From Candidatus Macondimonas diazotrophica (GTDB taxonomy: Bacteria > Pseudomonadota > Gammaproteobacteria > UBA5335), in NCBI RefSeq assembly GCF_004684205.1, contig NZ_SRIO01000004.1:1-64000 (forward strand): a DNA stretch of 64,000 nt, written 5' to 3'. The notes beneath the pieces are model-generated. The model had not been told where the DNA came from. It saw nothing but the letters and a program-made list of their open reading frames with translations, and made no database searches. Below, piece after piece: positions 28,389 through 38,477 of this stretch. How positions within the stretch are numbered: the first letter of the stretch is position 1; the number at the start of each line of letters is the position of its first letter. The position numbers were made by a program, and so were the translations under genes.

Positions 28389-28415
28389 AAAAAGCCCTGC
28401 GTGGCAGGGCTTTTT
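28389..28415. terminator. Intrinsic terminator after rpsT
   Basis: AAAAAGCCCTGC (28389-28400) and GCAGGGCTTTTT (28404-28415) form a perfect 12-bp stem with a 3-nt loop. On the minus strand the stem runs into a T-run, ending rpsT transcription about 30 bp after its stop. It is symmetrical enough to act in both directions. Confidence 0.9.
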
Positions 28416-28445
28416 GCGGCCTTGTCGAGCCGGAATCTGATCGAA

Positions 28446-28727
28446 TCAGCCCGCAGTAGCGGCCTGGCTTAGCGCTTTCAAGCGCTTGTTGAGGCGGCTT
28501 TTGTGGCGAGCGGCCTTGTTACGGTGAACGAGGCCCTTGTTGACCATGCTGTCGATGACCGGGATGGCGGCGGTGAGGCTGGCTTGCGCCGTACCCAAGT
28601 CGCCTTCGTCAACGGACTTGATGACTTTCTTAATGGACGTGCGCATGCGCGTCTTGTGGCTGATATTGCGCTGACGGGCCACTTCTGCCTGTCGCGCGCG
28701 CTTACGGGCCTGTTTGCTGTTCGCCAT
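28446..28727 (-). CDS. rpsT: 30S ribosomal protein S20
   Basis: 93 aa, very basic. It starts MANSKQARKRARQAEVARQR; MRTSIKKVIKSV, NKGLVHRNKAARHKSRLNKR follow the family pattern. The Met at 28727 was chosen for this canonical N-terminus. It is divergent from murJ, the standard gammaproteobacterial arrangement, and has a clear promoter and terminator. Confidence 0.98.
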   Translation of the reverse strand: MANSKQARKRARQAEVARQRNISHKTRMRTSIKKVIKSVDEGDLGTAQASLTAAIPVIDSMVNKGLVHRNKAARHKSRLNKRLKALSQAATAG

Positions 28728-28799
28728 GGGCTGTTCGTCCACCGGAAAACTGGGAAAAAATCTGTGTCGGAGCTTTCGCGCCGCCGTTCGAGACGGGCA

Positions 28800-28828
28800 A
28801 TAATGCGCCATCCGCCATGGGCTGTCAA
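28800..28828 (-). promoter_or_regulatory. Sigma-70 promoter of rpsT
   Basis: On the minus strand a perfect -35 TTGACA (28828-28823) and a -10 CATTAT (28805-28800) are separated by exactly 17 bp, about 70 bp ahead of the rpsT start codon. The leader is therefore roughly 65 nt long. Confidence 0.75.
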
Positions 28829-28923
28829 TCCATCGCCAAACGCATGGCGATCGAAGAGCAGGGTCGCTACCATGCCGCGTCATGACTCGTCCGCCGGACG
28901 GCCTTCAGGACAAGCGAGTATCT

Positions 28924-30516
28924 ATGGCTCATGGTCTGATGCGATCCACCGCTGTGGTCAGCGTGATGACACTGGTTTCGCGGGGCTTTGGCTTTCTGCG
29001 GGATTTGCTGATGGCTCGGGCGTTCGGTGCGAGTCCGGCCATGGACGCGTTTTTCGTGGCGTTCAAAATTCCCAACTTCTTGCGCCGGCTGTTCGCCGAG
29101 GGGTCGTTTTCGCAAGCGTTCATCCCCGTGCTGGCCGAGCAGCGTACCCAGGGGGAATTGGCGCAAGTCCGCGCATTCGCCGATCGAGTGGCGGGTACGC
29201 TGGGCGCGATCCTGCTGGTGGTGACGGTGCTGGGCGTGGTTCTGGCGCCCGTGTTGATTTTTCTGTTCGCTCCCGGTTTCGATGGCGCCCATGGCCAGCG
29301 CGAACTGGCGATCGGGCTGCTGCGCATCACGTTCCCATACCTTCTGTTCATATCGCTGACCGCGTTCGCTTCCGGCTTGCTCAACACCTACGGCCAGTTC
29401 GCCGTACCGGCATTCACACCGGTGCTGCTGAATCTGAGCCTGATTGCGGCGACGCTGTGGGTGGCGCCACGCATGGAGGAGCCGGTTTATGCGCTGGCCT
29501 GGGGCGTGTTCATCGCTGGGATGGTCCAACTGGGGTTCCAGTTGCCGTTTCTGATGCACCAGGGTTTGCTGCCGCGGCCGCGCTGGGGCTGGCACTATCC
29601 GCCGGTGCGCCGCGTGATGACGCTGATGGTGCCGACCTTGTTCGGCTCGTCGGTGGCGCAGGTGAACTTGCTGGTGGATACGTTGATTGCGTCCTTGCTC
29701 GCGGTGGGCAGCGTGAGCTGGCTCTACTATGCCGACCGCCTGATGGAGTTTCCGCTGGGTGTCTTCGGAATTGCGCTGTCCACCGTCATTCTTCCGCATC
29801 TATCGGCACGCCATGCCGCGGCTGATCCGCTCCGTTTCTCGCAAACGTTGGATTGGGCGCTGCGCAGCGCCCTGCTGATCAGCCTGCCAGCGGCCGTGCT
29901 GATGGGGGTGATCGCCCATCCGCTGCTGGCGACCCTGTTCCATGGCGGCGCTTTCGAAGATCATGATGTGACCATGTCGGCTGCCGCCCTGTCGACCTAT
30001 GGCCTCGGCCTGACGGGATTCATTCTGGTCAAGGTGCTGGTGCCCGGCTACTATGCCCGTCAGGACACCCGTACGCCGGTGCGGATAGGACTCATCGCGA
30101 TGGGTGCCAATACCGGGGTCAACCTGATTCTGCTGATTCCCGCCGTTCAACAGAGCCTTTCGGCGCCGCACGCCTTTCTGGCGCTGTCGACCAGCCTGGC
30201 AGCCTATCTCAATGCCCTGCTGCTTTATCGCGGGCTGCGCCAGGCCGACGCCTACCGGCCGAGCCCGGGATGGCCGCGATTCCTGCTGCGCATGGTGCTT
30301 GCCAACGGGTTGATTGGGGTCGGGTTATGGTGGTTCGTGCCGGCGGGGCCTTACTGGGTCTCGATCAGTGGTCATGATCGGGTGCTGGCTCTGAGTGGTG
30401 TGCTGCTGGCCGTGGGACTGGCCTATCCGGCCTTGCTGCTGATTCTGGGTGTGCGCCTGCGGCATTTCCGGCTGCCCAGTGATGAGGCGGTGACAAGTTC
30501 AGCCGAGACTTTATAA
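28924..30516 (+). CDS. murJ: Lipid II flippase MurJ
   Basis: 530 aa from the ATG at 28924; another Met five codons later would fit the E. coli N-terminus equally well. It is a polytopic MOP-superfamily protein with about 14 helices that exports lipid II for peptidoglycan synthesis. Hallmarks: TLVSRGFGFLRDLLMARAFG, DAFFVAFKIPNFLRRLFAEGSFSQAFIPVL and YYADRLMEFPLGVFGIALST. It begins the murJ-ribF-ileS-lspA series. Confidence 0.95.
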   Translation: MAHGLMRSTAVVSVMTLVSRGFGFLRDLLMARAFGASPAMDAFFVAFKIPNFLRRLFAEGSFSQAFIPVLAEQRTQGELAQVRAFADRVAGTLGAILLVVTVLGVVLAPVLIFLFAPGFDGAHGQRELAIGLLRITFPYLLFISLTAFASGLLNTYGQFAVPAFTPVLLNLSLIAATLWVAPRMEEPVYALAWGVFIAGMVQLGFQLPFLMHQGLLPRPRWGWHYPPVRRVMTLMVPTLFGSSVAQVNLLVDTLIASLLAVGSVSWLYYADRLMEFPLGVFGIALSTVILPHLSARHAAADPLRFSQTLDWALRSALLISLPAAVLMGVIAHPLLATLFHGGAFEDHDVTMSAAALSTYGLGLTGFILVKVLVPGYYARQDTRTPVRIGLIAMGANTGVNLILLIPAVQQSLSAPHAFLALSTSLAAYLNALLLYRGLRQADAYRPSPGWPRFLLRMVLANGLIGVGLWWFVPAGPYWVSISGHDRVLALSGVLLAVGLAYPALLLILGVRLRHFRLPSDEAVTSSAETL

Positions 30517-30542
30517 TCGACCCCTTTCACGACAGGTTGGTC

Positions 30543-31484
30543 ATGGAACTGATCCGAGGTGTCCACAACCTCCGTCCTGCGCACCTTGGTTGTGTCGCGA
30601 CGATCGGGAACTACGATGGCGTGCATCTGGGGCACCGCGCCGTATTGGAGCAGGTCCACAATCTGGCCCGGCCGCTGGGCTTGCCGGTTACGGTCGTCAC
30701 TTTCGAGCCCTCGCCCCAGGAATACTTCGCTGCCGAAGGGGCACCGGCCCGGCTCAGCCGATTGCCGGAGAAGCTGGCTGAACTGGCGGGCGCCGGTGTG
30801 GATCGGGTTCTGTGCCTGCGTTTCGATCGGGCGCTGGCGCGTCTGTCGGCGACCGAGTTTGTCGAGCGCCTGCTGATCCGCGGCCTCGGTGTGCGCGAGC
30901 TCGTCGTCGGGGATGATTTCCGATTCGGGCGTGGCCGCGAAGGCGACTTCGACCTGCTTGCGCAAATCGGGCACCAAGCCGGATTCGGAGTCCATCGAAC
31001 GCGCACCCTGACCGTGGACGGCGAGCGCGTGAGCAGCAGTCGAATTCGCTCGTGTCTGGCAAACGGCGATTTGCCGCAGGCTCGGCGTTTGCTGGGCCGA
31101 CCCTACAGTCTCTGCGGGCGCGTCGTGCATGGAGAGAAATTGGGTCGCGAGCTCGGCTTCCCCACGGCCAACCTGCCAGTGCGGCGGCGCGTGAGCCCCT
31201 TGCGCGGCATCTTCGTGGTCCAGGCACAACTGAGCCACGGTGCGGCGCACGCCGGCGTGGCGAGTCTCGGCACCCGGCCCACCGTCAACGGACGGGAAAC
31301 GCTGCTTGAGGTTCACTTGCTCGAGCCGGCTGGCAATCTGTATGGCCGGCGCATGCGGGTTTTCTTCCTCAAGCACTTGCGCGATGAACAGCGCTTCGAG
31401 TCCGTCGAGCTCATGCGCCAGCAGATTGCCCTCGATGTACAGGCGGCGCGCGACTATTTCAGCCAACCCGGCTGGGCCGAATGA
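30543..31484 (+). CDS. ribF: Bifunctional riboflavin kinase / FAD synthetase
   Basis: 313 aa. The N-terminal FMN adenylyltransferase domain has [16 protein letters not shown] and the RxSSSxIR-like motif in [13 protein letters not shown]; the C-terminal riboflavin kinase domain has [18 protein letters not shown] and [10 protein letters not shown]. It makes FMN and then FAD. The ATG at 30543 is preceded by AGGTTGG. It lies 26 bp after murJ and 20 bp before ileS. Confidence 0.96.
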   Translation: MELIRGVHNLRPAHLGCVATIGNYDGVHLGHRAVLEQVHNLARPLGLPVTVVTFEPSPQEYFAAEGAPARLSRLPEKLAELAGAGVDRVLCLRFDRALARLSATEFVERLLIRGLGVRELVVGDDFRFGRGREGDFDLLAQIGHQAGFGVHRTRTLTVDGERVSSSRIRSCLANGDLPQARRLLGRPYSLCGRVVHGEKLGRELGFPTANLPVRRRVSPLRGIFVVQAQLSHGAAHAGVASLGTRPTVNGRETLLEVHLLEPAGNLYGRRMRVFFLKHLRDEQRFESVELMRQQIALDVQAARDYFSQPGWAE

Positions 31485-31504
31485 CCCGGTCGACCGAGAG
31501 ACCC

Positions 31505-34321
31505 ATGGACTACAAGCAAACGCTCAATCTGCCCGGCACCGAGTTTCCGATGAAAGCCAATCTGGCGCGGCGCGAGCCGGCTGTATTGGCCCATTGGCAG
31601 CAGACGCGGCTCTACGAACAGCTACGCGCGGCGCGGGCCGGCCGGCCGCGCTACGTGCTGCATGACGGGCCGCCGTATGCCAACGGCGAGATCCATATCG
31701 GCCATGCGGTCAATAAGATCCTGAAGGACATCATCAACAAGAGCCGCCTTCTGGACGGATTCGATGTGCCTTACGTTCCGGGCTGGGACTGCCACGGCCT
31801 ACCGATCGAACTGGCCGTGGAAAAGGCGCAGGGCAAGCCGGGCGTGGATGGAGCGCGGGATTTCCGCCGGGCCTGTCGGGCTTATGCCGAGGCCCAGGTG
31901 GCCCGCCAGCGCGAGGATTTCATCCGTCTGGGCGTGCTGGCCGACTGGGAGCATCCCTACCTCACCATGGACCCGGCCTATGAAGCCGACATCGTGCGGG
32001 CTCTGGCGCAGATCGTCGCCAACGGCCATCTGCAGCGCGGGGCCAAGCCGGTGCACTGGTGCGTTGATTGCGGCTCGGCCCTGGCCGAGGCCGAGGTGGA
32101 ATACGCCGAGCATCAGTCGCTCGCCATCGACGTGCGCTTTTCCTGCCCGGAGCCCGAAGTGCTGTTTGCCCGGTTGCAGCACGCGCCCGAGGGCAAGGGC
32201 GACGGCCCGGTTTCGGTCGTCATCTGGACCACCACGCCCTGGACGCTGCCGGCCAATCAGGCGGTGGCGGTGCATCCCGAGCTGGATTATGTGCTGATCG
32301 AAGTGGAGGGTGCTCAGGGTCGCGAGCGCCTTGTCTTGGCCCAGGCGGAGGTCGATGCCGTTCTGGCCCGCTGGGGCATCGAGACCCATCGCGTGCTGGC
32401 CTATGGTCCGGGCGCCGCGTTGGAGGGCGTGCGACTGCGTCATCCTTTCCAGGCGCGCGAAGTGCCGATGATCCTGGCCGATTTCGTGACCACCGGCACC
32501 GGCACCGGCCTCGTTCACATCGCGCCGGCGCATGGTCCAGACGACTATGCGGTGGGGCAGCGCAACGCGTTGCCGGTGGACAATCCGGTGGGGCCGGATG
32601 GTCGCTACTTTGACGATATTCCCGATCTGGCCGGAAAACCCGTCCTCACCGCGCACGATGCGGTGCTCGATCTGCTCAAAACGAGGGGCTCACTGGTCCA
32701 TGTCGAGCGGCTCCGGCACAGCTACCCGCATTGTTGGCGGCACAAGACGCCGGTCATCTTCCGCGCTACGCCGCAATGGTTCATCGCCATGGACGCCACG
32801 GGCCTGCGCGATACGGCCTTGGACGAGATCGCACGCGTGACGTGGCTGCCGGCCTGGGGGGAGGAGCGCATCCGCGGCATGGTCGCCGAGCGCCCCGACT
32901 GGTGCGTGTCCCGCCAGCGTCTGTGGGGGGTGCCGCTGGCGCTGTTCGTTCATCGGCGCACGGGCACCCTGCATGCGGATACGGTCGCGCTCATGGAGCA
33001 GGTGGCTGCCCGTATCGAGCAGGCCGGCGTCCAGGCATGGTTCGATCTCGATCCGGCCGAGCTGTTGGGCGCAGAGGCAGCGGATTATGAGAAGGTGAAC
33101 GATACGCTGGATGTCTGGTTCGACTCTGGCGTGAGCAGCGCGGCGGTGCTCGAGCGGCGCGAGGAGCTGGGCTTTCCGGCCGACCTTTATCTGGAAGGGT
33201 CCGATCAGCACCGCGGCTGGTTCCAGTCCTCGCTCTTGACCGCGGTGGCGCGGCGTGGCGAGGCGCCCTATCGCGCCGTGCTCACCCATGGCTTCACGGT
33301 CGATGAGAAAGGCCAGAAGATGTCCAAGTCGCGCGGCAACGTGGTGGCGCCGCAGGCGGTGGTGGACACCCTTGGCGCCGACGTGCTGCGGCTGTGGGTG
33401 GCGGCGACCGATTACCGCGCCGAGATGGCCGTTTCTCAGCAGATTCTGAGCCGCATCAGCGATGCCTACCGGCGTATTCGCAACACGGCGCGCTTTCTGC
33501 TCGCCAATCTCAAGGGTTTTGATCCGGCGACCGATGCGCTTCCCGCTCCGGAGTTGCTGTCGCTCGACCGCTGGATCCTGCATCGCGCCGATGTTCTGCA
33601 AGAGCGGCTGCGCGATGCCTACACGCGTTTCGAGTTTCACCGCGTCTATCAGGACGTCCACAACTTCTGTTCGGTGGATCTGGGCGCATTCTACCTCGAC
33701 GTGATCAAGGACCGGCTCTACACCACGCCCGCCGACAGCCGCGCCCGACGTTCCGCCCAGAGTGCGCTCTACCACCTTGCCGAAGCGCTGGTGCGCTGGA
33801 TCGCACCGGTCCTGAGCTTTACTGCCGAGGAGATCTGGCGATCCTTGCCTGGTGCGCGAGCGGAGTCGGTATTCCTGGCCGAATGGCATGTCTTACCCGA
33901 AGTGGCCCCGGACGAGGCGTTATGGGCGCGCGTGCTGGCGGTGCGCGAATGCGTCGGCCCCGAACTCGAACGCTGGCGCGTGGCGACCGGAGCCGGCGCC
34001 AATCTCGAGGCCGAGGTATCGATTTACGCCGGCCAGGAGCTCTTCGAAGCGCTGCAGCCGCTCGCCGGGGAGCTGCGCTTTGCGCTGATCACCTCCGAGG
34101 CTCACCTCGCCCGCGAGACGGCACGTCCGCCCGAGGCGGTTCACGCCACCCTGGACGGCGGCGATGAGCTGTGGATCACCATCCGCCCGGCGGAGCATGC
34201 CAAGTGCCCGCGCTGCTGGCATCGCCGTGCGGATGTGGGCAGTCATCCCGATCATCCCGAGCTGTGCGGGCGCTGCGCCAGCAATGTCGCCGGACCCGGC
34301 GAGGATCGGCAGTGGGCGTGA
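31505..34321 (+). CDS. ileS: Isoleucyl-tRNA synthetase
   Basis: 938 aa, the same length as the E. coli enzyme. The HIGH motif (HIGH, residues 64-67) sits in [13 protein letters not shown], the editing CP1 insertion contains [16 protein letters not shown], the KMSKS motif is at about 605-609, and the [12 protein letters not shown] and [13 protein letters not shown] segments are conserved. The C-terminal zinc finger has four Cys (CPRCW ... LCGRCASN). It overlaps lspA by 4 nt. Confidence 0.98.
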   Translation: MDYKQTLNLPGTEFPMKANLARREPAVLAHWQQTRLYEQLRAARAGRPRYVLHDGPPYANGEIHIGHAVNKILKDIINKSRLLDGFDVPYVPGWDCHGLPIELAVEKAQGKPGVDGARDFRRACRAYAEAQVARQREDFIRLGVLADWEHPYLTMDPAYEADIVRALAQIVANGHLQRGAKPVHWCVDCGSALAEAEVEYAEHQSLAIDVRFSCPEPEVLFARLQHAPEGKGDGPVSVVIWTTTPWTLPANQAVAVHPELDYVLIEVEGAQGRERLVLAQAEVDAVLARWGIETHRVLAYGPGAALEGVRLRHPFQAREVPMILADFVTTGTGTGLVHIAPAHGPDDYAVGQRNALPVDNPVGPDGRYFDDIPDLAGKPVLTAHDAVLDLLKTRGSLVHVERLRHSYPHCWRHKTPVIFRATPQWFIAMDATGLRDTALDEIARVTWLPAWGEERIRGMVAERPDWCVSRQRLWGVPLALFVHRRTGTLHADTVALMEQVAARIEQAGVQAWFDLDPAELLGAEAADYEKVNDTLDVWFDSGVSSAAVLERREELGFPADLYLEGSDQHRGWFQSSLLTAVARRGEAPYRAVLTHGFTVDEKGQKMSKSRGNVVAPQAVVDTLGADVLRLWVAATDYRAEMAVSQQILSRISDAYRRIRNTARFLLANLKGFDPATDALPAPELLSLDRWILHRADVLQERLRDAYTRFEFHRVYQDVHNFCSVDLGAFYLDVIKDRLYTTPADSRARRSAQSALYHLAEALVRWIAPVLSFTAEEIWRSLPGARAESVFLAEWHVLPEVAPDEALWARVLAVRECVGPELERWRVATGAGANLEAEVSIYAGQELFEALQPLAGELRFALITSEAHLARETARPPEAVHATLDGGDELWITIRPAEHAKCPRCWHRRADVGSHPDHPELCGRCASNVAGPGEDRQWA

Positions 34322-34839
34322 CCGATGCTGGCCACGCATCCGTGGCCGCCCGGATCCTGGACCGGCCGGGCCGCATGGCCCTGTGGCTGGGACTGGTGGC
34401 CGGGCTCGTCGGCCTGGATCAGGCCAGCAAACAGATGGCCGAGGCGTTGCTCACGCCCTACATGCCACACGCGGTGGTGCCGGGCTTTTTCAATCTGACC
34501 CTGGCCTACAATCCCGGCGCCGCGTTCAGCTTCCTGGCAGGCGCCGGTGGCTGGCAGCGCTGGTTCTTTCTGGCCTTGGCACTGGGCGTGGGCGGCGTTC
34601 TGCTGCGCTGGCTGTTGCTGCGCCCTGCGCGGGAAGTCTTCTGGCCCCTGGCCTATACTCTCATCCTCAGCGGCGCGATCGGCAACGCGGTCGATCGCGC
34701 CCTGCACGGCCACGTCATCGATTTCATCCAACTCTATTACCAGGACTGGTACTGGCCCGCTTTCAATCTCGCCGACTCGGCCATCACGGTCGGCGCCGCG
34801 CTCTACATCTGGATGAGTTTTCGCGAAGGCGGGGACTGA
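34318..34839 (+). CDS. lspA: Lipoprotein signal peptidase II
   Basis: 173 aa from the GTG that overlaps the ileS stop (GTGA); an internal ATG at 34372 would give a shorter form. It has four membrane helices. The catalytic aspartates are in [10 protein letters not shown] and FNLADSAIT, and [21 protein letters not shown] is the family signature. It cleaves prolipoproteins after diacylglyceryl modification. Unlike in E. coli, fkpB and ispH do not follow. Confidence 0.93.
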   Translation: MTDAGHASVAARILDRPGRMALWLGLVAGLVGLDQASKQMAEALLTPYMPHAVVPGFFNLTLAYNPGAAFSFLAGAGGWQRWFFLALALGVGGVLLRWLLLRPAREVFWPLAYTLILSGAIGNAVDRALHGHVIDFIQLYYQDWYWPAFNLADSAITVGAALYIWMSFREGGD

Positions 34840-34876
34840 AGGCCTTTCGCTGGAGACGTCGGGATATCGTGGTAAG

Positions 34877-34914
34877 AACCAGGCGCCGCATCGTTTGCAG
34901 CGCCCGGTTTTTTG
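34877..34914 (+). terminator. Intrinsic terminator after lspA
   Basis: AACCAGGCGC (34877-34886) pairs with GCGCCCGGTT (34900-34909), a 10-bp stem with one mismatch and a 13-nt loop, followed by TTTTTT. It closes the murJ-ribF-ileS-lspA transcript 37 bp after lspA. The opposing receptor gene ends 11 bp further on. Confidence 0.75.
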
Positions 34915-34924
34915 CAACTGGGCG

Positions 34925-37012
34925 CTACCAGCGCATCGTCATTCCGGCGTAGACCGCCCGGCCGTCGCCGGGGATGAATTGATTGGTGTTGGGGCCGAAG
35001 GCACCCACGGCCGGCTCGGTGATGAGGCCGGTGGTGGCGGCATACTTCTCGTCGGTCAGGTTGCGTGCATCCAGGAAGATCTCGATCTGGCGCGTAATCT
35101 CGTAGTTGGCCGTGAGCCCCAGCAGCGCGTAGGCGTCCGTCTCGAGGCTGTTTTTGAAGTCGATCGGATAGCCCTGCGGCACCCACTCCACATTCGGTCC
35201 GATTGCGAATCCCGCCGGATGGCGATAGCGCAGTTCGGCGCGCAGGTAGTGATCGGGAATGCCGGGAATGGCGTTGTCGCCCCATTGCGGATCGCCGTCG
35301 AACTTGAAATCGTTGTAGGTGTAGGCGAGGCGACTGGTGAGGCTCTGGCCGTCGAACTCGGCGAGTCGGGTGCCCACACCCAGCTCGATGCCTTGGTGGA
35401 TGGTTTTGTCGGCGTTGAGTACGGCGCTCTGGCCGCCGTCGCCGAGTGCGGTGAACATCAACTCATCGCGCACCCAGCTGCGATAGAGGCTGGCATCCCA
35501 GCTCAGCGCTTGCCATTCGCCCCGGCTGCCGACTTCCAGCGTGGTGGAACGCTGCGCGTCGATGTCCGCCAGTCCGCTCACGCCGGGAATGCTCTGGGTG
35601 AGTTCGGAGAACGTTGGCGGTTCGTAGGCCTGGCTCACGTTTGCAAACAGCTGTAGCGTCTCGGCGGCGTCCCAGAGCAGGCCCAGCCGCGGGCTCAGTC
35701 CGCGATAGGTCTTGGTGCCGCTGCGGTCGCCGTCGCTGGCAAAGCGGTCGTCATAGTCGCGTTCGGCGTAGGTGCCCTGCGCTGCGACGATGCCAGTCCA
35801 CTCCGGCGCGAGCTCGGTGCGATTTTCGGCAAACAGGGCGGCGTTGCGGGATTGCTCGCGCGCCTTGCTGGTCAGGTCGCCATAATCGCCGGCGAGGTTC
35901 ACGTAGCGCCGGGCGTCGGTATCCCCGGTGCCGACGCGGGTGCCGACCGTCAGCCGGTTGGCTCGGCCGGCCAGTGCTCCGTCCTGGCGCCATGTGGCGT
36001 AGGCGCCATAGTTCATCGAATCCTGGTCGATGATCTGGAAGATGGGGTGGTAGAGCTGTTTGCTGACGGCATAGATACCGCCCGAGATCTCCTGATCCTC
36101 GCGCTTCCAGGTCGTCTTGTTGGCGACACGCAACACCTCGAAGTCTCGCTGGTAGTTGTTGCGCACGTTGCCCGGATTGGCCTGTGTCGGATCGTCCTCG
36201 AGCTGGGCCTTGGACAGGCTGCCGGGGAGTTCCTGATTGATGTCGCCATAGGTGAGATAGAAACGGGTCTCCAGATCATCGCTCAGGCGATAACCCGCAT
36301 TGCTGAATAACCGGGTGTTGGCCTGGTCCATGAAGTCGCGAAAGCCATCGGAGCGCAGGTGGCTGACGGACAGGAAATAGTCCCCCTTGCCGATGACATC
36401 GCCAGTGGCGACCTGGGCGCGGCCGGTTGTGAAGCTGCCGCCTTCGAGGCGTAACCTGAGCCGGTCGGCGTCGTATCCGGTGGGCGTGACGAAATTGATC
36501 GCGCCGCCGAGCGCGGCGGTACCGAGCTCCAGGGCATTGGCGCCCTTGAAAACCTCGACGTATTGGAAGGCGAGGGGATCGATATCCTGAAAATCACCGC
36601 CGCCATCGGCCAGGTTGATGGGGATGCCATCCTGAAACAGACCGATGCCGCGAAGATGGAAGGTCCGCGACAGACCAGAGCCGCGGATCGACAGGCGCAG
36701 CTCCTCGGCGTAGCGCGGCTGGGCGTAAACGCCCGGTACATAGTCCAGCATGTCCTTGATCGTGACCGCCCGGGTATCTTCATAGGTTTCCGCGTCGACC
36801 ACTGCTGCGCCGCCGGGGATCTCGCGGATGCGTGCCTCGGCGGCGGCGGCGTCCGGCACGGTGAGGCTGCCAGCTGTCCCTTCCACGGTGACTTCCGGCA
36901 GAACGGGGCGGGTGATCGGTGATGAATTTTCGGCCTGCGCCGTTGCCGAAAGGGCACCGAGGGTCGCGAGCAGGCCAGACAGGCGGTGAGCGTTGGATGA
37001 TGGCATGGACAT
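34925..37012 (-). CDS. TonB-dependent outer-membrane receptor
   Basis: 695 aa. It has a signal peptide ending near ATAQA (residues 20-26), a plug domain (VTIKDMLDYVPGVYAQ, LSIRGSGLSRTFHLRGIGLFQDGIPINLADG, EVFKGANALELGTAALGGAINFVTP) and a beta-barrel ending in the terminal aromatic Trp (GMTMRW). The plug type resembles ferric-siderophore and ferric-citrate receptors; no ligand can be assigned. No cobalamin riboswitch and no convincing Fur box lie upstream. It stands alone, with no adjacent exbB/exbD/tonB or importer. Confidence 0.88.
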   Translation of the reverse strand: MSMPSSNAHRLSGLLATLGALSATAQAENSSPITRPVLPEVTVEGTAGSLTVPDAAAAEARIREIPGGAAVVDAETYEDTRAVTIKDMLDYVPGVYAQPRYAEELRLSIRGSGLSRTFHLRGIGLFQDGIPINLADGGGDFQDIDPLAFQYVEVFKGANALELGTAALGGAINFVTPTGYDADRLRLRLEGGSFTTGRAQVATGDVIGKGDYFLSVSHLRSDGFRDFMDQANTRLFSNAGYRLSDDLETRFYLTYGDINQELPGSLSKAQLEDDPTQANPGNVRNNYQRDFEVLRVANKTTWKREDQEISGGIYAVSKQLYHPIFQIIDQDSMNYGAYATWRQDGALAGRANRLTVGTRVGTGDTDARRYVNLAGDYGDLTSKAREQSRNAALFAENRTELAPEWTGIVAAQGTYAERDYDDRFASDGDRSGTKTYRGLSPRLGLLWDAAETLQLFANVSQAYEPPTFSELTQSIPGVSGLADIDAQRSTTLEVGSRGEWQALSWDASLYRSWVRDELMFTALGDGGQSAVLNADKTIHQGIELGVGTRLAEFDGQSLTSRLAYTYNDFKFDGDPQWGDNAIPGIPDHYLRAELRYRHPAGFAIGPNVEWVPQGYPIDFKNSLETDAYALLGLTANYEITRQIEIFLDARNLTDEKYAATTGLITEPAVGAFGPNTNQFIPGDGRAVYAGMTMRW

Positions 37013-37150
37013 TCCATTGTCGAGAATGACGGTTTGACTCGAAAGCGCGCATTCTCCTTGGAAGGCGGTGAGGGTTCGCGGGCTGCGACAATATGACGCA
37101 GGTCGGCGTGCGCTCCAGAGGGGCTGCGAATGGCTTGCGTGCGGCGAGGA

Positions 37151-37166
37151 GTTGTCTCAAGATAAC
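37151..37166. repeat. Imperfect palindrome between receptor and VOC genes
   Basis: GTTGTCT-CA-AGATAAC is a 16-bp palindrome with one mismatch, placed 37 bp before the VOC-protein ATG and about 140 bp upstream of the divergent receptor gene. It could be an operator. No regulator gene is adjacent. Confidence 0.3.
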
Positions 37167-37202
37167 GACTGCGCATGTGCGCGACCTTGAGGTTTCTGTC
37201 TT

Positions 37203-37571
37203 ATGGATGTGCCCCAACGATGGGCGAGTGCATCTCCCACCATTCCCGCGCTTGAAGTTCGTGATCTCCTCAAATCCATCCGGTTCTACGAGCAGGCACT
37301 CGGGCTTGAACTGACCCAGTTCATGACCGCCGAGCGGCGTGCACTCCTGTCTCACGGCGATTGGCAGCTGTGCCTGGCCGAGGAGCGTGAGCCGCATCCC
37401 ATTACCGCCTGTTTCCATGTTGCCGAAGCCGAAGCGCTCTATCGGCGGTGCAATGCGGCCGGCGCGACCGTTGCCGGCTATCTCCGTCGTGCAGCGGATG
37501 GACATCGACATTTCGAAATCGAAGACCCGGATGGCCATCGTCTGCGCATCGACGAACAGTCCGCGCCCTGA
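37203..37571 (+). CDS. Glyoxalase/bleomycin-resistance (VOC) fold protein
   Basis: 122 aa. It contains the VOC repeat pattern: ALEVRDLLKSIRFYEQALGLEL (spread over residues 16-37) and the C-terminal HRHFEIEDPDGHRLRI. Metal-ligand positions of the superfamily are partly present (Glu in FEIEDPDG, His in CFHVAEAEAL). Members include glyoxalases, extradiol dioxygenases and antibiotic-binding proteins; I cannot assign a substrate. GAGG lies 9 nt upstream. It is followed 41 bp later by a thioesterase-fold gene. Confidence 0.8.
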   Translation: MDVPQRWASASPTIPALEVRDLLKSIRFYEQALGLELTQFMTAERRALLSHGDWQLCLAEEREPHPITACFHVAEAEALYRRCNAAGATVAGYLRRAADGHRHFEIEDPDGHRLRIDEQSAP

Positions 37572-37612
37572 ACGCCCACGCTGATGTTGCGACGACGTCA
37601 AGGAATGACGCC

Positions 37613-38419
37613 ATGAAAGATGCGCTTTATCACCGCGATGGGCCGCTCTACGTCCCCACCGAGCGCACCAACTCCCCATGGGACAGCCGCCTGCTCCATG
37701 GCGGCGCGATCGCCGGGTTGATGGCCCATGTCATCGATCGGCATGAACCGGATCCCGAGTGGCGCATCCTGCGGTTGACGCACGATCTGTGCCGCCCGGC
37801 ACCGCGGGTGCCACTGGAAGTGGTCACCGAGACCCTGCGTGCGGGCCAGCGCATCCAGCTCATCCAGGCGCGCATGCTGGCAGACGGCCAGGAAGTCGCG
37901 CGCAGCACCGCGTTGCGCGGTCGGCTCCAGCCGGTCGATTTGCCCGAACACGCCGTCGTGAGCGGTGGTGTGCCCAACGGCCCCGAAGGATTGGCATCGG
38001 AAGGATTCCTGGGCGGGCGCGGGCAGCCCGGAAAGCGGCCGCCCGGGCTCAATGCCGCCATCGAGATGCGGCGCGTGTCCGGTTTTGCCTTCAAGGGCGA
38101 GGGCACGGCCTGGCTGCGGATCGAGGCCGATGTCGTGGCCGGCGAGCCCACCACACCGATCAGCTACATGGGCATGATGTCGGATTTCGGCAACGGCATC
38201 GGCCAGCTTTATCTCGGCGGCAAGATGGGCTGCATCAACGCCGACATCGACCTGCACCTCAACCGTTACCCGGACGGGGAGTGGATCTGCCTCGAAAGCC
38301 ATACCCACATGGAACCCACGGGTCTCGGCACCACCCACACCCGGCTCTACGACACCCGTGGCCCGATCGGTCGCGTCGATCAGTGCCTCGTACTGCGCCC
38401 GATGCAGTTTCTGGGTTAA
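37613..38419 (+). CDS. Acyl-CoA thioesterase-like, double hot-dog protein
   Basis: 268 aa from the ATG at 37613, with AAGGA 8 nt upstream. The N-terminal hot-dog motif contains SRLLHGGAIAGLMAHVID (residues 24-41) and LRLTHDLCRPAPR. The C-terminal half carries a second hot-dog with FGNGIGQLYLGGKMGCINADIDLHLNR and ESHTHMEPTGLGTTHTRLYD. This is the TesB-like 4HBT_3 architecture. It probably hydrolyses acyl-CoA of unknown chain. Confidence 0.8.
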   Translation: MKDALYHRDGPLYVPTERTNSPWDSRLLHGGAIAGLMAHVIDRHEPDPEWRILRLTHDLCRPAPRVPLEVVTETLRAGQRIQLIQARMLADGQEVARSTALRGRLQPVDLPEHAVVSGGVPNGPEGLASEGFLGGRGQPGKRPPGLNAAIEMRRVSGFAFKGEGTAWLRIEADVVAGEPTTPISYMGMMSDFGNGIGQLYLGGKMGCINADIDLHLNRYPDGEWICLESHTHMEPTGLGTTHTRLYDTRGPIGRVDQCLVLRPMQFLG

Positions 38420-38477
38420 GCCGGTAGTCGTCGCGCCGATCGGCGTGGGGCGACTGGCTTGAAGCGGAGATCTGCAC

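Noticed and set aside
32690-33889. About 400-codon minus-strand frame inside ileS
   Set aside because: Antisense to a full-length isoleucyl-tRNA synthetase with HIGH and KMSKS motifs; no independent support.
37013-37202. Fur box or cobalamin riboswitch for the TonB-dependent receptor
   Set aside because: No GATAATGATAATC-like array and no B12-box sequence found on either strand; only a different 16-bp palindrome.
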